NCBI GenBank assembly: GCA_964537685.1
Contig: CAZICM010000010.1
Coordinates: 62,001-126,000 of the forward strand
Source of the DNA: CAZICM01 sp964537685
GTDB lineage: Bacteria > Myxococcota_A > Polyangia > Polyangiales > Polyangiaceae
DNA length: 64,000 nucleotides
Direction of reading: 5' to 3'
The translations under genes and the position numbers were made by a program. Under the pieces are notes generated by a model, which saw only the letters and a list, made by a program, of their open reading frames with translations, was not told the origin of the DNA and made no database searches. Every line of letters starts with the position of its first letter. Positions within the stretch are counted from its first letter, which is position 1. Positions 41,843 to 51,154 of the stretch are shown one piece after another.

Positions 41843-44800
41843 CTACTGAAATTCTTCAGGAACCAATGTTGGCCCTTCTTTCTTGCCTCCATCCCCCTTC
41901 TTCCCTGGAAGAGGTGCCGAAAGATTCAGTATGGATGGAGATGCCTCAGTATCCAAAATGCTCACTTCCCATTCCCGCTGCTCCTCCCCTTTGAGCACCC
42001 GAACCATTCGCTTCTCCCCTACCTTGCCCCCTAAATCGATGAACCCAGCATGCCGATGAGCCACAATTCCATCGACTTCAACAGTTGCATCCCCGGGCAA
42101 CACAAGAATTTTTGCCATCTTTACTCCAGCATTGGGATCCCCTAGAATAGGATCCACAGCCTGACTATCCGGCGGCTTTAAACTAGCCTTTCGGCCATGC
42201 AACCCCTCGCATGCCGCAAAATTCTCCCGGGCCTTCTCCTCTGATTCTCCCAAGTAAACTGCCCGAATTCCTGCCGGAACACAGTCGACAGTCGCCTGGG
42301 ATAATTCCTTCACCAAAGTGTTCACGTCCAGCCTAAAGCTGCGCATGCGATTGCCTGCGCCAATCAGCATAACTCGCTTTCCCCCATCCTGAAAAACAAG
42401 GTGAGTGGCAAGGATTCCGCTGCTCAACACGATGGGCTCTCCCCCTCCACCCGCCGGCCAAATGATAACCGTCTGATCTTGAGATGCAGAGACAATATAG
42501 GCTCCATCGCGACTCCACACCACCTGGGTCACAGCGGCTTTATGCCCCCTGAGCACGGTAGGCTTTCCTGTCCCATCCGCGTTCCAAATCATCAGCGTTT
42601 TATCTTTCGATCCCGTGACAACCCGCCTTCCATCCGGACTAAAGGCCGCCGCCCTCACATCCGCCGTATGGCCGGAGAGCACAATGGGATCTCCAGACCC
42701 ATCTGCATTCCAAATCCGAGCTGTCCGGTCGAAAGATGTCGTGGCTACTTTCTTCCCATCCACACTAAATGCCACCGAACTCACCCATTGCTGATGTCCC
42801 GAAAATGTCCGGGCCTCTCCCGTACCATCCGCATTCCACACCCGGGCGGTCTTATCGTCCGCAACGCTCGCAATCTTGCTCCCATCAGGGCTAAACACCA
42901 CACTGCGTATCTCCCCCGTGTGCCCTTTCAGCACAGCTTCCTCTTTGCCATCCACACCCCATATCCGAAGAGTCTTGTCAAAAGAGCCCGTCACCGCGCG
43001 CTTGGAATCCGGACTCAGCGCACCACTGGTCACCCATCCCTCATGCCCCTTCAAAAAAACCGGGGCTTTCCTGCTACCCAATTGCCACAACATCGCTGAA
43101 TTGTCGTCCAGCACCGAAAGAACGCTGTTCCCATCCTCCCCCAAAAAGGCCGAATGCGTCACACCCATGCCCTCGGCATGCGGAACGGCTATTTGTAAAT
43201 TCCCTATCTCCCAAATCTTCGCCGTATTAAAATTCAATGCACCCCTGGTATAATCGGCGGAAGCACTCACCAATTGCCCCCCATCGCCTCGAAAAGCCAC
43301 CGTCTCTACAGGGGCATGATGCCCCAGCATCGCAATCCCCTCCCCCACACCATCCGAATCCCACACCCTCACGCTTTCATCATCCGACGCCGATGCAAGC
43401 ATATGGCCATTCGGAGCAAACACGACATGATTCACTGCTCCTGTATGGCCTTTCAGCACAAGAGGATCGCCCTTGCCATCCGCCTTCCACACCCGCACCA
43501 ACCCATCGGCCGACGCCGTAGCAATACGCTGCCCGTCTGCGCTCCACGCCGCATGATTCACCTCACCCAAATGACGAAGTTCTATCGCCTTTCCGCTCCC
43601 ATCCGCATTCCAGATTCGGGCACTTCGATCCGCCGATGCTGTGACCAGTCTCTTGCCATCCGGACTCAACGCAATAAAACGGATTTCGCCTTCATGCCCC
43701 TTTAGGACCTTTGGTTTCGCCTTGGAATTCAGCTCCCAAATGCGCACGGTTTTATCCGCCGAAACACTGATGACCCGGTCCCCCGACGCATTGAAGATCG
43801 CCATATTCACTGCGCTTTCATGCCCTTTGAGCACAAGGGAAACTCCGGTTCCACCGGTATTCCAGACGCGCACCTGCCCATCATCCGAAGCCGTCGCAAC
43901 CTGTTTTCCATCGGGGCTAAAGCTTGCAGAATTCACCGAAGCTTCGTGGCCTTTCAGCACAATACTCCTCTCGGGATTCTGCGTTTCCCATACCCTGGCC
44001 GTCCCATCATCGGAAGAAGTCAGCACATAGCTCCCGTCTGCAGAAAAAACCGCATCTCGAATGCTCCCTCCATGACCAGTCAACACGACAGGATCACCCC
44101 GCCCAGAGGCATCATATAGCCTTGCTTTCCAATCCGAAGAAGCCGTCAGCACAAGCTTCCCGTTGGGACTAAACACAGCCCCGCTCAGCGGACCCCGCGC
44201 CCCCAAAAGCGTTGCCCTCAGCGTATTTTCGGCCAAAGCATCGCTCGCCATTTCCACCCAGCCGCGGCGTTTGTCCGGATGCGAAACCTCGGCAAGAAAC
44301 TTCATGCCCCATGCCAAATCCCCCCGCCCTCGAATATCCCGAAAGACCGCCATGATTCTCGCATCGAGCGCCTCGACGGTCTGCTCGTTGGCAATATCCG
44401 TCTGCTCCTGGGCAATCCGCGTCTTCTCCAACGCAATCTTCGTCTGCTCCCGGGCAACATTGCGCTCGCTCCACGCCCAAAACCCCAATCCTCCCGTCAA
44501 TGCCGCCACCCCAAGCGACAGCGCCGTAATCACCCGAAGCCGCCGCCGCTCCGCCCTCTCCTTTTCCTGACGCGCCAATGCCTCTGCCCGCTGCCGCTCC
44601 AGTTCCTCCCGCTGCGCCTCTTCTCTTCGGCGCTGTTCCTCCAAAAGCTCCCTGGCCTGCCTCTCCTCAAGAACTTTCTTGGCCAGCCAATCATGCCCCA
44701 GCTCAAAATAACGGCTTCCCTGATGCTCCTCCGCGTGAAGAATCGCCGAGCCCTCCAAACCCTTGAGAATAGGCAGCAAATCCTCCGCCGGCAGCACCTT

Positions 44801-45781
44801 CAAAAGCTCGTTCTCCGTCCTCAGCGTGCGCCCCCCATCCGCCGTGATCATATGCTCTTCCAAGAGCCGCTGCGCCGCGCCCCGCCTCTCCCCCAAAGCA
44901 GCCAGCGCCATCTCAACATATCGGTACACAATGGGCTCGGCCCTAATTTCCCCCTGGGAATTCACACCCGAAGAATCACCAGATGCCCCCATCTGAAATA
45001 GCGCCCTGCACACAATCTGAGCATAGGCCGACTGGGCCTCCGCATCATCCGACTGCGCTTGCCCCGCCACCCGCACTTGCATCATCAGCCGCTTTATTCG
45101 CGCCGCATCCCATTGCTGAGACGGCTTGCCCGAGGCCGCCGCTTGACACACCGCCTCCGTCAATTCCAGCACCGTCAGCGGCCCCACCCGAAAACCATGA
45201 TCCAAAATCCGCCTGCGATCCTTTAAACGATCGCGAAAACGCCCCAAATAATCCTCCCGAAGCGAAAGCACCACCCGGATATTGCGCAAGGGCAGTTCCA
45301 CCAATTGATGCACGCATTCAAACAAAGCCTCGGATTCATCAGACTTCCGGTTTGAATACAAAAGCTGCTCCATCTGATCCAAATATACAACCAAGGGCCT
45401 GGACGAACCGCGCGCCACACGCTTCGCCGCCATAAAAATTGCGTCCGCCGATTCCATGCCCTCAGGAGGAACCCCAAAGCCCAAATCGGAATAAACAGCC
45501 ATCGCAAGCCATGAAACAGGCTCTACCCCATCCGGCCACCCATCCACCTTCACCACCCGGATATCGTGCGCATCCAACAGCGAAGGCAAAACAGAGGCTT
45601 GCACCAGCGACGACTTTCCCGCTCCCGAGGGACCATATACCGTTAAACAGCGATTGGCGAGTACAGTCCCCTCGAGTTTATAGGCCAAATCGTCCCGGCC
45701 ATAAAAACGCCCCCGATCGGCGGCTCGATACGGCTGAGGCCCTGGAAATGGATTCTCTATCAACAAAGCTTCCGAAACCAT
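41843..45781 (-). CDS. nSTAND NTPase with WD40 propellers and PEGA-like end
   Basis: A 1312-residue signalling NTPase. Residues 8-30 (NPFPGPQPYRAADRGRFYGR) are the usual lead-in of nSTAND1 proteins; Walker A GPSGAGKSS is at 50-58 and Walker B LVVYLDQMEQLL near 130-141; DHGFRVGPL and FELGHDWLAKKV are further nSTAND marks. A long charged coiled coil (about 365-410) leads to one membrane helix (about 414-434). From about 527 to 1130 there are 14 recognisable WD40 repeats (for example LKGHEASVNSASFSPDGKQV), enough for two seven-bladed propellers, plus a degenerate one. The end (about 1224-1275, KILVLPGDATVEVDGIV) resembles PEGA. Such proteins sense a ligand through the propeller and oligomerise on ATP to activate an effector. 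The ATG overlaps the stop of the CHAT-SIR2 gene by one base. Confidence 0.93.
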   Translation of the reverse strand: MVSEALLIENPFPGPQPYRAADRGRFYGRDDLAYKLEGTVLANRCLTVYGPSGAGKSSLVQASVLPSLLDAHDIRVVKVDGWPDGVEPVSWLAMAVYSDLGFGVPPEGMESADAIFMAAKRVARGSSRPLVVYLDQMEQLLYSNRKSDESEALFECVHQLVELPLRNIRVVLSLREDYLGRFRDRLKDRRRILDHGFRVGPLTVLELTEAVCQAAASGKPSQQWDAARIKRLMMQVRVAGQAQSDDAEAQSAYAQIVCRALFQMGASGDSSGVNSQGEIRAEPIVYRYVEMALAALGERRGAAQRLLEEHMITADGGRTLRTENELLKVLPAEDLLPILKGLEGSAILHAEEHQGSRYFELGHDWLAKKVLEERQARELLEEQRRREEAQREELERQRAEALARQEKERAERRRLRVITALSLGVAALTGGLGFWAWSERNVAREQTKIALEKTRIAQEQTDIANEQTVEALDARIMAVFRDIRGRGDLAWGMKFLAEVSHPDKRRGWVEMASDALAENTLRATLLGARGPLSGAVFSPNGKLVLTASSDWKARLYDASGRGDPVVLTGHGGSIRDAVFSADGSYVLTSSDDGTARVWETQNPERSIVLKGHEASVNSASFSPDGKQVATASDDGQVRVWNTGGTGVSLVLKGHESAVNMAIFNASGDRVISVSADKTVRIWELNSKAKPKVLKGHEGEIRFIALSPDGKRLVTASADRSARIWNADGSGKAIELRHLGEVNHAAWSADGQRIATASADGLVRVWKADGKGDPLVLKGHTGAVNHVVFAPNGHMLASASDDESVRVWDSDGVGEGIAMLGHHAPVETVAFRGDGGQLVSASADYTRGALNFNTAKIWEIGNLQIAVPHAEGMGVTHSAFLGEDGNSVLSVLDDNSAMLWQLGSRKAPVFLKGHEGWVTSGALSPDSKRAVTGSFDKTLRIWGVDGKEEAVLKGHTGEIRSVVFSPDGSKIASVADDKTARVWNADGTGEARTFSGHQQWVSSVAFSVDGKKVATTSFDRTARIWNADGSGDPIVLSGHTADVRAAAFSPDGRRVVTGSKDKTLMIWNADGTGKPTVLRGHKAAVTQVVWSRDGAYIVSASQDQTVIIWPAGGGGEPIVLSSGILATHLVFQDGGKRVMLIGAGNRMRSFRLDVNTLVKELSQATVDCVPAGIRAVYLGESEEKARENFAACEGLHGRKASLKPPDSQAVDPILGDPNAGVKMAKILVLPGDATVEVDGIVAHRHAGFIDLGGKVGEKRMVRVLKGEEQREWEVSILDTEASPSILNLSAPLPGKKGDGGKKEGPTLVPEEFQ

Positions 45782-47808
45782 TAGCTTACCCCAGGTTCAA
45801 AGGCTTCAAGCACCTGAGCCAATGCATCCAAATCCTCACAAACCGGAGCAATTCGACCGGTTCCTGGTAATCCCCCACCCGAATCCCAGATCTCGGCCTC
45901 GTTCACATCCGCCCCGGGAGATAAAAGCGCCAGACTATCCTTGGGCGCGGGCCGCTGATCATAGAGCCAGCGCAAGAGCATCCGATGCCTCCAATCCAGC
46001 ACCGAAAGCCCAACAAACAAGCCGGGCTGAATGCGCGGCCTCGCCAAGAGCTCCTCCATCCACATGGGCGGCCTCAATCCCTCCGCTCCCAACAGCCCAT
46101 GAATATGGTCATCCTCTGTCAACAAAGGTTGAGAGAAAATGGGCCTGGCTTCCGCGGAATACCCCCCGTACAAACGCAGCACAATGATTTCATTATCGAA
46201 ATCAAATCGCTTCGGCATCATCGGCTCCATCTTCCAAAGCGCTGTCCCCCCCGCCCTCTTCACCACCCGGGGCTTGCCGCTTGTCCCCGCAAGCGAAGGC
46301 TGAATCGCATAAATCGTTCGATGGGGTTGTTTCTCCGCAATCACCCGTTCTAAATGAGGCCGCCATAACAGCGTAAAATGCACCCCGGGACTCACCAAGC
46401 GCCCCAGCGCCTCTATCAAAGGAGGCGCCGGAGGCTGCGTTCCCATCAGCGCCTGCTGAAACAGCGAATGAAGCACTTCCTGACCAAAACGGAGCACACA
46501 GCGCTGCGTGAGCGTACCAATACTCGCCCCCTCATCAACCTTGTCGCCGTTCTCCGCCATAAATTGAGACAGCTCTTGCTTCAACAGCGCCCGATCCTCG
46601 TCCACATCCCCCAGCACCATCGTAAAGGGCTTCTCCAACAGCATCGCCAATGCGGGCGCAAGCGATTTAGATTTTTTCTTTCCTCCAGGCTTCGCCACCC
46701 GCCGCCCCTTAAAATCAAAGAGCACCGTGTCGGAACCCCTCAAGAACAAAACCGGAGAAAACGCTTCAGCACTCTGCGCAAGCAAAGTCCTCCTCGCCGC
46801 CGCCACGGCCGCCCCAATATCCCCAACATTCCGTTCTGAACCTGTCAGCGCGCCATACAACGCAACCGAAAAAGTCCGGGCCACATCGGTCTTCACAGGC
46901 CACAAATAGGCCACCACCGCATCCGCTCCCGCCTTTGCCAATATCTCCCCAGCGCTCCCCAACGCTCCCGCCTTCGCCCCCTCGCAAGCCTCCAGCATCA
47001 ACAGCCGAAGCTCCTCGCAAAAACTCGCCGAAAGCTCGCGCGCCAGCGCCTCCGCCGTCATCCACACCTCCTCGCCGTCTTCATCGTCCGCAAGCCTCAG
47101 CACCGGGCGCCCCTGCAAATCTACCCCTCCATGGCCCAGCCAATGAAGAATATGAGGACTTTTCCCCCGCCTCAGCTTATCAAACAGCGTCCGCGCATTT
47201 ATCCCATCCCCCGCGATCGGATCCAGCCATTCAATTTCGCCCGAATCAATCGATGCCGAAACCGCATCCCGCAGTGCCAAAAGCGCACGGTCATCACTCC
47301 CCGGCGCAATCGCCAACACCCGCACCGCCCCCCGCACTTCCCGGGGCTCCCAAGGATCGGACGACATCACACCGCGCGCCACCAAAAGCCTTGTATCCGT
47401 TCCTAAAAAACCTTCACTCGTCCCCGGCTTGCACAGCGCCTCCCAAGGAATGGCCTGCTGCGCCCGATCGCGGATAAACAAGCGGATCAACACCTGCCCA
47501 TCCTTTGCTGCCTCGCCCAGCCTCACCAGCACATCGCGCAGCTCGCCCTGAAACACCTCTTCATATACAGACTGAGCATCCTGCACAACAGCGGGATCCA
47601 GCGCCTTTCCGCCGCGGATCGCCCTACCCACTTTACTCGTCAGCCCCGAAAGCAGATCCAAGCCTTTTTCAGGCGGAATCTTATGAGCCGCCGGCCTCTC
47701 TCCACGGCTGCCGCGCCCCGAAACCCGAAGCTCTGCTCCATCGCTGTCCAGCTCTATCTCTAGCCACATCTCGGCGACCCCATCGGCATTTCCAATGCCA
47801 ATCTTCAC
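45781..47808 (-). CDS. CHAT peptidase fused to SIR2-like domain
   Basis: A 675-residue predicted effector. The CHAT (caspase HetF-associated) peptidase occupies about 85-365: VLIRLFIRDRAQQAIPWEAL, catalytic His226 in HILHWLGHGG and catalytic Cys275 in LLMLEACEGAKAGALG, then GADAVVAYLWPV. A Lys-rich linker (372-382) leads to a second domain (about 392-620) whose pattern fits SIR2_2-like proteins: KPFTMVLGDVDED, IIVLRLYGGYSAEARP and LLTEDDH, GLFVGLSVLDWRHRMLLRWL. The canonical SIR2 GAG-type glycine motif is weak, so NAD hydrolysis is doubtful and the domain may only bind. GTG start at 47808. Its stop TAA shares a base with the STAND start, coupling effector and NTPase. No signal peptide or membrane helix. 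Confidence 0.85.
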   Translation of the reverse strand: MKIGIGNADGVAEMWLEIELDSDGAELRVSGRGSRGERPAAHKIPPEKGLDLLSGLTSKVGRAIRGGKALDPAVVQDAQSVYEEVFQGELRDVLVRLGEAAKDGQVLIRLFIRDRAQQAIPWEALCKPGTSEGFLGTDTRLLVARGVMSSDPWEPREVRGAVRVLAIAPGSDDRALLALRDAVSASIDSGEIEWLDPIAGDGINARTLFDKLRRGKSPHILHWLGHGGVDLQGRPVLRLADDEDGEEVWMTAEALARELSASFCEELRLLMLEACEGAKAGALGSAGEILAKAGADAVVAYLWPVKTDVARTFSVALYGALTGSERNVGDIGAAVAAARRTLLAQSAEAFSPVLFLRGSDTVLFDFKGRRVAKPGGKKKSKSLAPALAMLLEKPFTMVLGDVDEDRALLKQELSQFMAENGDKVDEGASIGTLTQRCVLRFGQEVLHSLFQQALMGTQPPAPPLIEALGRLVSPGVHFTLLWRPHLERVIAEKQPHRTIYAIQPSLAGTSGKPRVVKRAGGTALWKMEPMMPKRFDFDNEIIVLRLYGGYSAEARPIFSQPLLTEDDHIHGLLGAEGLRPPMWMEELLARPRIQPGLFVGLSVLDWRHRMLLRWLYDQRPAPKDSLALLSPGADVNEAEIWDSGGGLPGTGRIAPVCEDLDALAQVLEAFEPGVS

Positions 47809-47998
47809 AGATACCTACGCAGCTTGCCCTACCCCACACCCGATACACCCCCAAGACAGTTCAATGGTCCTGGCAAGGATTGAGCCATGGCCCAACACCT
47901 GCATTTGAATCAGCCCTATAAAAAGTGTCTGCCGCAATGCCTTTGCGGACTGGCAAAATTCCGTGTTAACTTGGATCATTTTGCCTTCGGAGATCGTC

Positions 47999-49684
47999 AT
48001 GCAAAACCACTTCCCCGTGTTCCACTTCATCTACGAACTTATTCCCTCGCCCCACATTTCAGACAAGGAAGCTGAGGAGCATCTCCGCGGCATCACGGAC
48101 TCCTTTGCCCTCGGCTCCAAACCAAAAATCTCTCCCGCCCTCTTTTCCCACCGCATCCTCAAACGAGCCGATGGAAAAACCTATGCATGGCTCATCGAAT
48201 TCTCAGGCGCAGACATCCCCGAGGATGACGAAGCGGAACCCGAATCAAATCTCGCGGGCGCGATCGATGCCGAAGTCCGCGCAAGACTCGCACCGCTGGG
48301 CGATATCGCCTTTGCATCGGCCTACGAAGATATTTCACCACTCCCGCCGCCCACCTTCGCGGAGAGCCCGCTCGAGGGTCTGGTCTCATTCAGCGACGGA
48401 GAAAATCTGCGCTGGGAAGACTTCGCCGCCGACGCGAAAACTGAACAAAAAGGCCAGATTTTACCGGATGAACTCATCGCCGCCATCGCCCAATGCAGGG
48501 CCCAAATTCCCACCGAACCCGACCTCAAACCTTGGGGCAAGGGCCATATTTATTTTGGCACCCAAGACAAGCCTCATATCGCCTACGTCCGCAACTACCT
48601 CAGCGAAAAATCCGAAGCCGCATCGCCCGGAGACCGCCGCAAAATCCTTGCGTTCATGGCCTTTCAAAGCCGCGAAGGAAGCACCGCCGCCATCAACTCC
48701 TACGACAACCAAATCGTCACCTGGGGAACCGGCTGGGGCGGCCTCGGCGCCATGGGCAAAGTCGTCGAATACGCCGTCAGTGTCCCCGCCGTCCGCGATG
48801 TATTCACGCGCGCGGGCGTCCGCTACCGCGCTCAAAACATCTACGATGTCGTCGATCTCGAAAGCAAAAAAGTCATCACCGGCAAAAAAGAAGCCCTCGA
48901 GATCATGCGCCATTCTCTCCCGCTCCTCTACATGCTCATCCACGCCTCGCGCGATCTCGCCACACGAAACGCCGTCACCGATGCCCAGCTCCGCACCTTT
49001 ATGAATGGCTCCGCCAATATCTCCCGCTCCGAGGAAATCGCAACGCAAGCTCTTTTTAACTTGATCGCCCACCTCAAACATTGGGCACCCGGTTATGTGA
49101 CCGGAGCACTCGAATGGGCCGTCCCCCAAGCCGGCGAAGGCCCCCCTTCCCCCGAGCGCGATCGCCGCCTCGCCGTTCTCGTTGGCCGCTACTTCTATGG
49201 AAAAGCCCGAGCCTTTAAGTGGATCCCCGACTGGAAACAATTTAAAATGTATTGGGACCACATGAAAAAAGACGGCCTCGATTGCCTCAGCGATCCATTT
49301 ATTACGGCCTCTGCCCCACCCGAGGATGACCCTTTTGCCACGCACCCGGCAACTCCCTCCACAGCTCAAGCCCCCAGTACAGCGACCGCGGCTCCCATCG
49401 AAGCGCTTGGGGACCCCCTTCTCAAAGGACAGCCCGAACTCGATGCCGTGTTGGCGGGAGGCGGCGCCATTCGCAAAGGCAGCAAAGGAAAAGGCGTCCA
49501 AGCGATTCAATTGGCGCTTATCGCCCTTGGCTATGAAGTGCGCGGAGGCGCCGATGGATCTTTTGGAGGAGGCATGGAGCAAGCCGTTAAAGCCTTTCAA
49601 GAAAAACAGAAGCTCGGCGCCGATGGAATCGTAGGCAGAGGCACGCTCCGAGCCCTTGATGCAGCCCTAAAAATCCGCCAATAG
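47999..49684 (+). CDS. Lysozyme-like protein with C-terminal peptidoglycan-binding domain
   Basis: A 561-residue protein divergent from the CHAT operon. The N-terminal 170 residues are unassigned. Residues about 175-440 contain ILAFMAFQSREGS (candidate catalytic Glu226) and AINSYDNQIVTWGTGWGG, the arrangement seen in lysozyme/chitosanase-fold muramidases that accompany peptidoglycan-binding modules. After a Pro/Ala/Thr linker, a PG_binding_1 domain (about 485-558: GKGVQAIQLALIALGYEV, GADGSFGGGMEQAVKAFQE) is very like that of the papain/NlpC-like gene at 38.8-40.4 kb. There is no signal peptide. ATG at 47999 has GGAG seven bases upstream; an earlier in-frame start lacks a ribosome site. The 190-bp gap to the CHAT gene should hold divergent promoters (a TATAAA box lies near 47920). 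Confidence 0.72.
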   Translation: MQNHFPVFHFIYELIPSPHISDKEAEEHLRGITDSFALGSKPKISPALFSHRILKRADGKTYAWLIEFSGADIPEDDEAEPESNLAGAIDAEVRARLAPLGDIAFASAYEDISPLPPPTFAESPLEGLVSFSDGENLRWEDFAADAKTEQKGQILPDELIAAIAQCRAQIPTEPDLKPWGKGHIYFGTQDKPHIAYVRNYLSEKSEAASPGDRRKILAFMAFQSREGSTAAINSYDNQIVTWGTGWGGLGAMGKVVEYAVSVPAVRDVFTRAGVRYRAQNIYDVVDLESKKVITGKKEALEIMRHSLPLLYMLIHASRDLATRNAVTDAQLRTFMNGSANISRSEEIATQALFNLIAHLKHWAPGYVTGALEWAVPQAGEGPPSPERDRRLAVLVGRYFYGKARAFKWIPDWKQFKMYWDHMKKDGLDCLSDPFITASAPPEDDPFATHPATPSTAQAPSTATAAPIEALGDPLLKGQPELDAVLAGGGAIRKGSKGKGVQAIQLALIALGYEVRGGADGSFGGGMEQAVKAFQEKQKLGADGIVGRGTLRALDAALKIRQ

Positions 49685-49742
49685 ATCCAACAATCCGCTT
49701 GCATTCCCGGACAGGCTGATCCAAAAAGCCCGCATTCGAGGA

Positions 49743-50345
49743 ATGAGTTTCCCCAGCGTTGCCGCCTATCTAAAACGCCTACCCCAAGGCGCAGCCTCCT
49801 ATCCCGACTGCCAATGCAAGGCATCCATCTACCGCAGCAGCCTCCAAGACATGCCCCTCAAAAACCCCCATCACCTTCCCAAACCCGTACAAGACCTCAT
49901 CGAACATCCCCTTCCGGTCACGGCATGGGTATCCGAAGTCCACTCCCTCTGCATCCTCCTTGCCATGCGCGATCAGCATTTTACCCCTGACGAAACAGGT
50001 TTAGACGAATACGAAGAATGGGTCAGGCGCCGCAACCGGCAACTTTTGGGACAGCCTTTATACCGCGCTCTTTTCCTGGTTGTTTCGCCCGAAGTCCTTC
50101 TCTCGGGCGCCCAAAGGAAATGGGGAGCCCTTCATCGCGGGACTCAATTTGAAATTCCCAAACGAGATCGGGGAATGGCCGAACTCCAGATGACATATCC
50201 CCCTTATTTATTGGGCGATATCATCTTGCGAGGAATACGGGGAGCCTTTTGTGCGGCGCTGGATATGGCGGGAGCGAAGTCGGTGAGGATAGAGATTCAC
50301 GAACGATCGCCCACGGAATCGATGTTTTACGCTCGGTGGAGGTGA
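49743..50345 (+). CDS. Hypothetical protein, possibly related to the myxobacterial DUF2378 family
   Basis: A 200-residue soluble protein in line with the lysozyme-like gene 58 bp upstream. It has conserved-looking alpha/beta sequence (LDEYEEWVRRRNRQLLGQPL, YPPYLLGDIILRGIRGAF) and ends in FYARWR, reminiscent of the C-terminal part of the paralogous myxobacterial family DUF2378/TIGR02265; the match is weak. No signal peptide or membrane segment. GAGG lies almost against the ATG, so initiation is either weak or at another codon. The minisatellite begins ten bases after its stop. Confidence 0.55.
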   Translation: MSFPSVAAYLKRLPQGAASYPDCQCKASIYRSSLQDMPLKNPHHLPKPVQDLIEHPLPVTAWVSEVHSLCILLAMRDQHFTPDETGLDEYEEWVRRRNRQLLGQPLYRALFLVVSPEVLLSGAQRKWGALHRGTQFEIPKRDRGMAELQMTYPPYLLGDIILRGIRGAFCAALDMAGAKSVRIEIHERSPTESMFYARWR

Positions 50346-50354
50346 ACCGGGCGT

Positions 50355-50669
50355 CGTGCCTTCGCTCCAGATCATCCTGCCTTCGCGTTCCCAGGTGCTG
50401 CCTTCGCGCTTCCATGAGCTGCCTTCGCGTCCCCAGGTGCTGCCCTCGCTCCAGATCATCCTGCCTTCGCGTTCCCCGGTGCTGCCTTCGCGCTTCCATG
50501 AGCTGCCTTCGCGTCCCCAGGAGCTGCCTTCGCGTTCCCATGTGCTGCCTTCGCTCCAGATCATCCTGCCTTCGCGCTTCCATGTGCTGCCTTCGCGTTC
50601 CCCGGTGCTGCCTTCGCGTTCCCAAGTGCTGCCTTCGCGTTCCCAAGTGCTGCCTTCGCGTCCCCCACA
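50355..50669. repeat. 21-bp minisatellite, 15 units
   Basis: Fifteen consecutive 21-bp units of the form (C/G)(C/G)TGCCTTCGCGTTCCCAGGT with no length change. Variants are ordered: one with CTCCAGATCAT, one with GTTCCC(A/C)GGT, one with GCTTCCATG(A/T), one with GTCCCCAGG(A/T). Units 1-4 and 5-8 repeat that order, giving an 84-bp higher-order unit. No frame is interrupted because 21 is a multiple of three (one frame gives LPSRSQV heptads), but there is no ribosome site and I do not call a gene. Confidence 0.97.
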
Positions 50670-51154
50670 CGCGCACTCTCGTCTCCAACACTTGCACTCA
50701 TGCTCCTAACCTATTCCTCCACCACATCTATCCCCCCAATCCATCCAAACGCCCCGCATCCCATAAGCGGGAGCATGCATTACAGTTTTTTAGAATTGCC
50801 CTATAACTCCCCATCGTTATGTTTGCGCTTTCCTATCAATTGCGCGATGCCTGTGCATAGAACACTCACAAAAAGAGGAGCAAACTCTCCCTATTTCATT
50901 GCCCAGCACAACCCCAGGATATGGACACCCCTCGAGCATTGACCTACGCGCTTCATCAGTTTGCCCCTGTGCCGTTACGTTGAAGCTCATCCCGTGCAAT
51001 CTCAAAATAAACCTGCCAAATTCATTTGTCATTTCAGGGTCTTTCACTGGCCTGGACGATTTTGATTTCATTTTGATCATCCAGCGTGAGAACTTCGCTG
51101 TTTATGAAGAGCCACGGTGGCGCTTCAGAGGTAGAAAGCAAAAGGAGATAGACA
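50670..51154. other. Intergenic region
   Basis: About 485 bp between the minisatellite and the small orphan gene. Short open frames on both strands lack ribosome sites and plausible composition. No hairpin or RNA gene recognised. The promoter for the 94-residue protein is expected near its right end. Confidence 0.45.

Noticed and set aside
50355..50669. CRISPR-like periodic array
   Set aside because: Units are contiguous 21-bp repeats with no unique spacers, no palindromic repeat and no cas genes.
50221..50697. Minus-strand gene of GTRRQ repeats
   Set aside because: It exists only because the 21-bp unit has no stops in this frame; no ribosome site or protein-like flank.
50817..51080. Short minus-strand open frame upstream of the 94-residue gene
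   Set aside because: No ribosome site, unconvincing composition, and it overlaps the likely promoter region.
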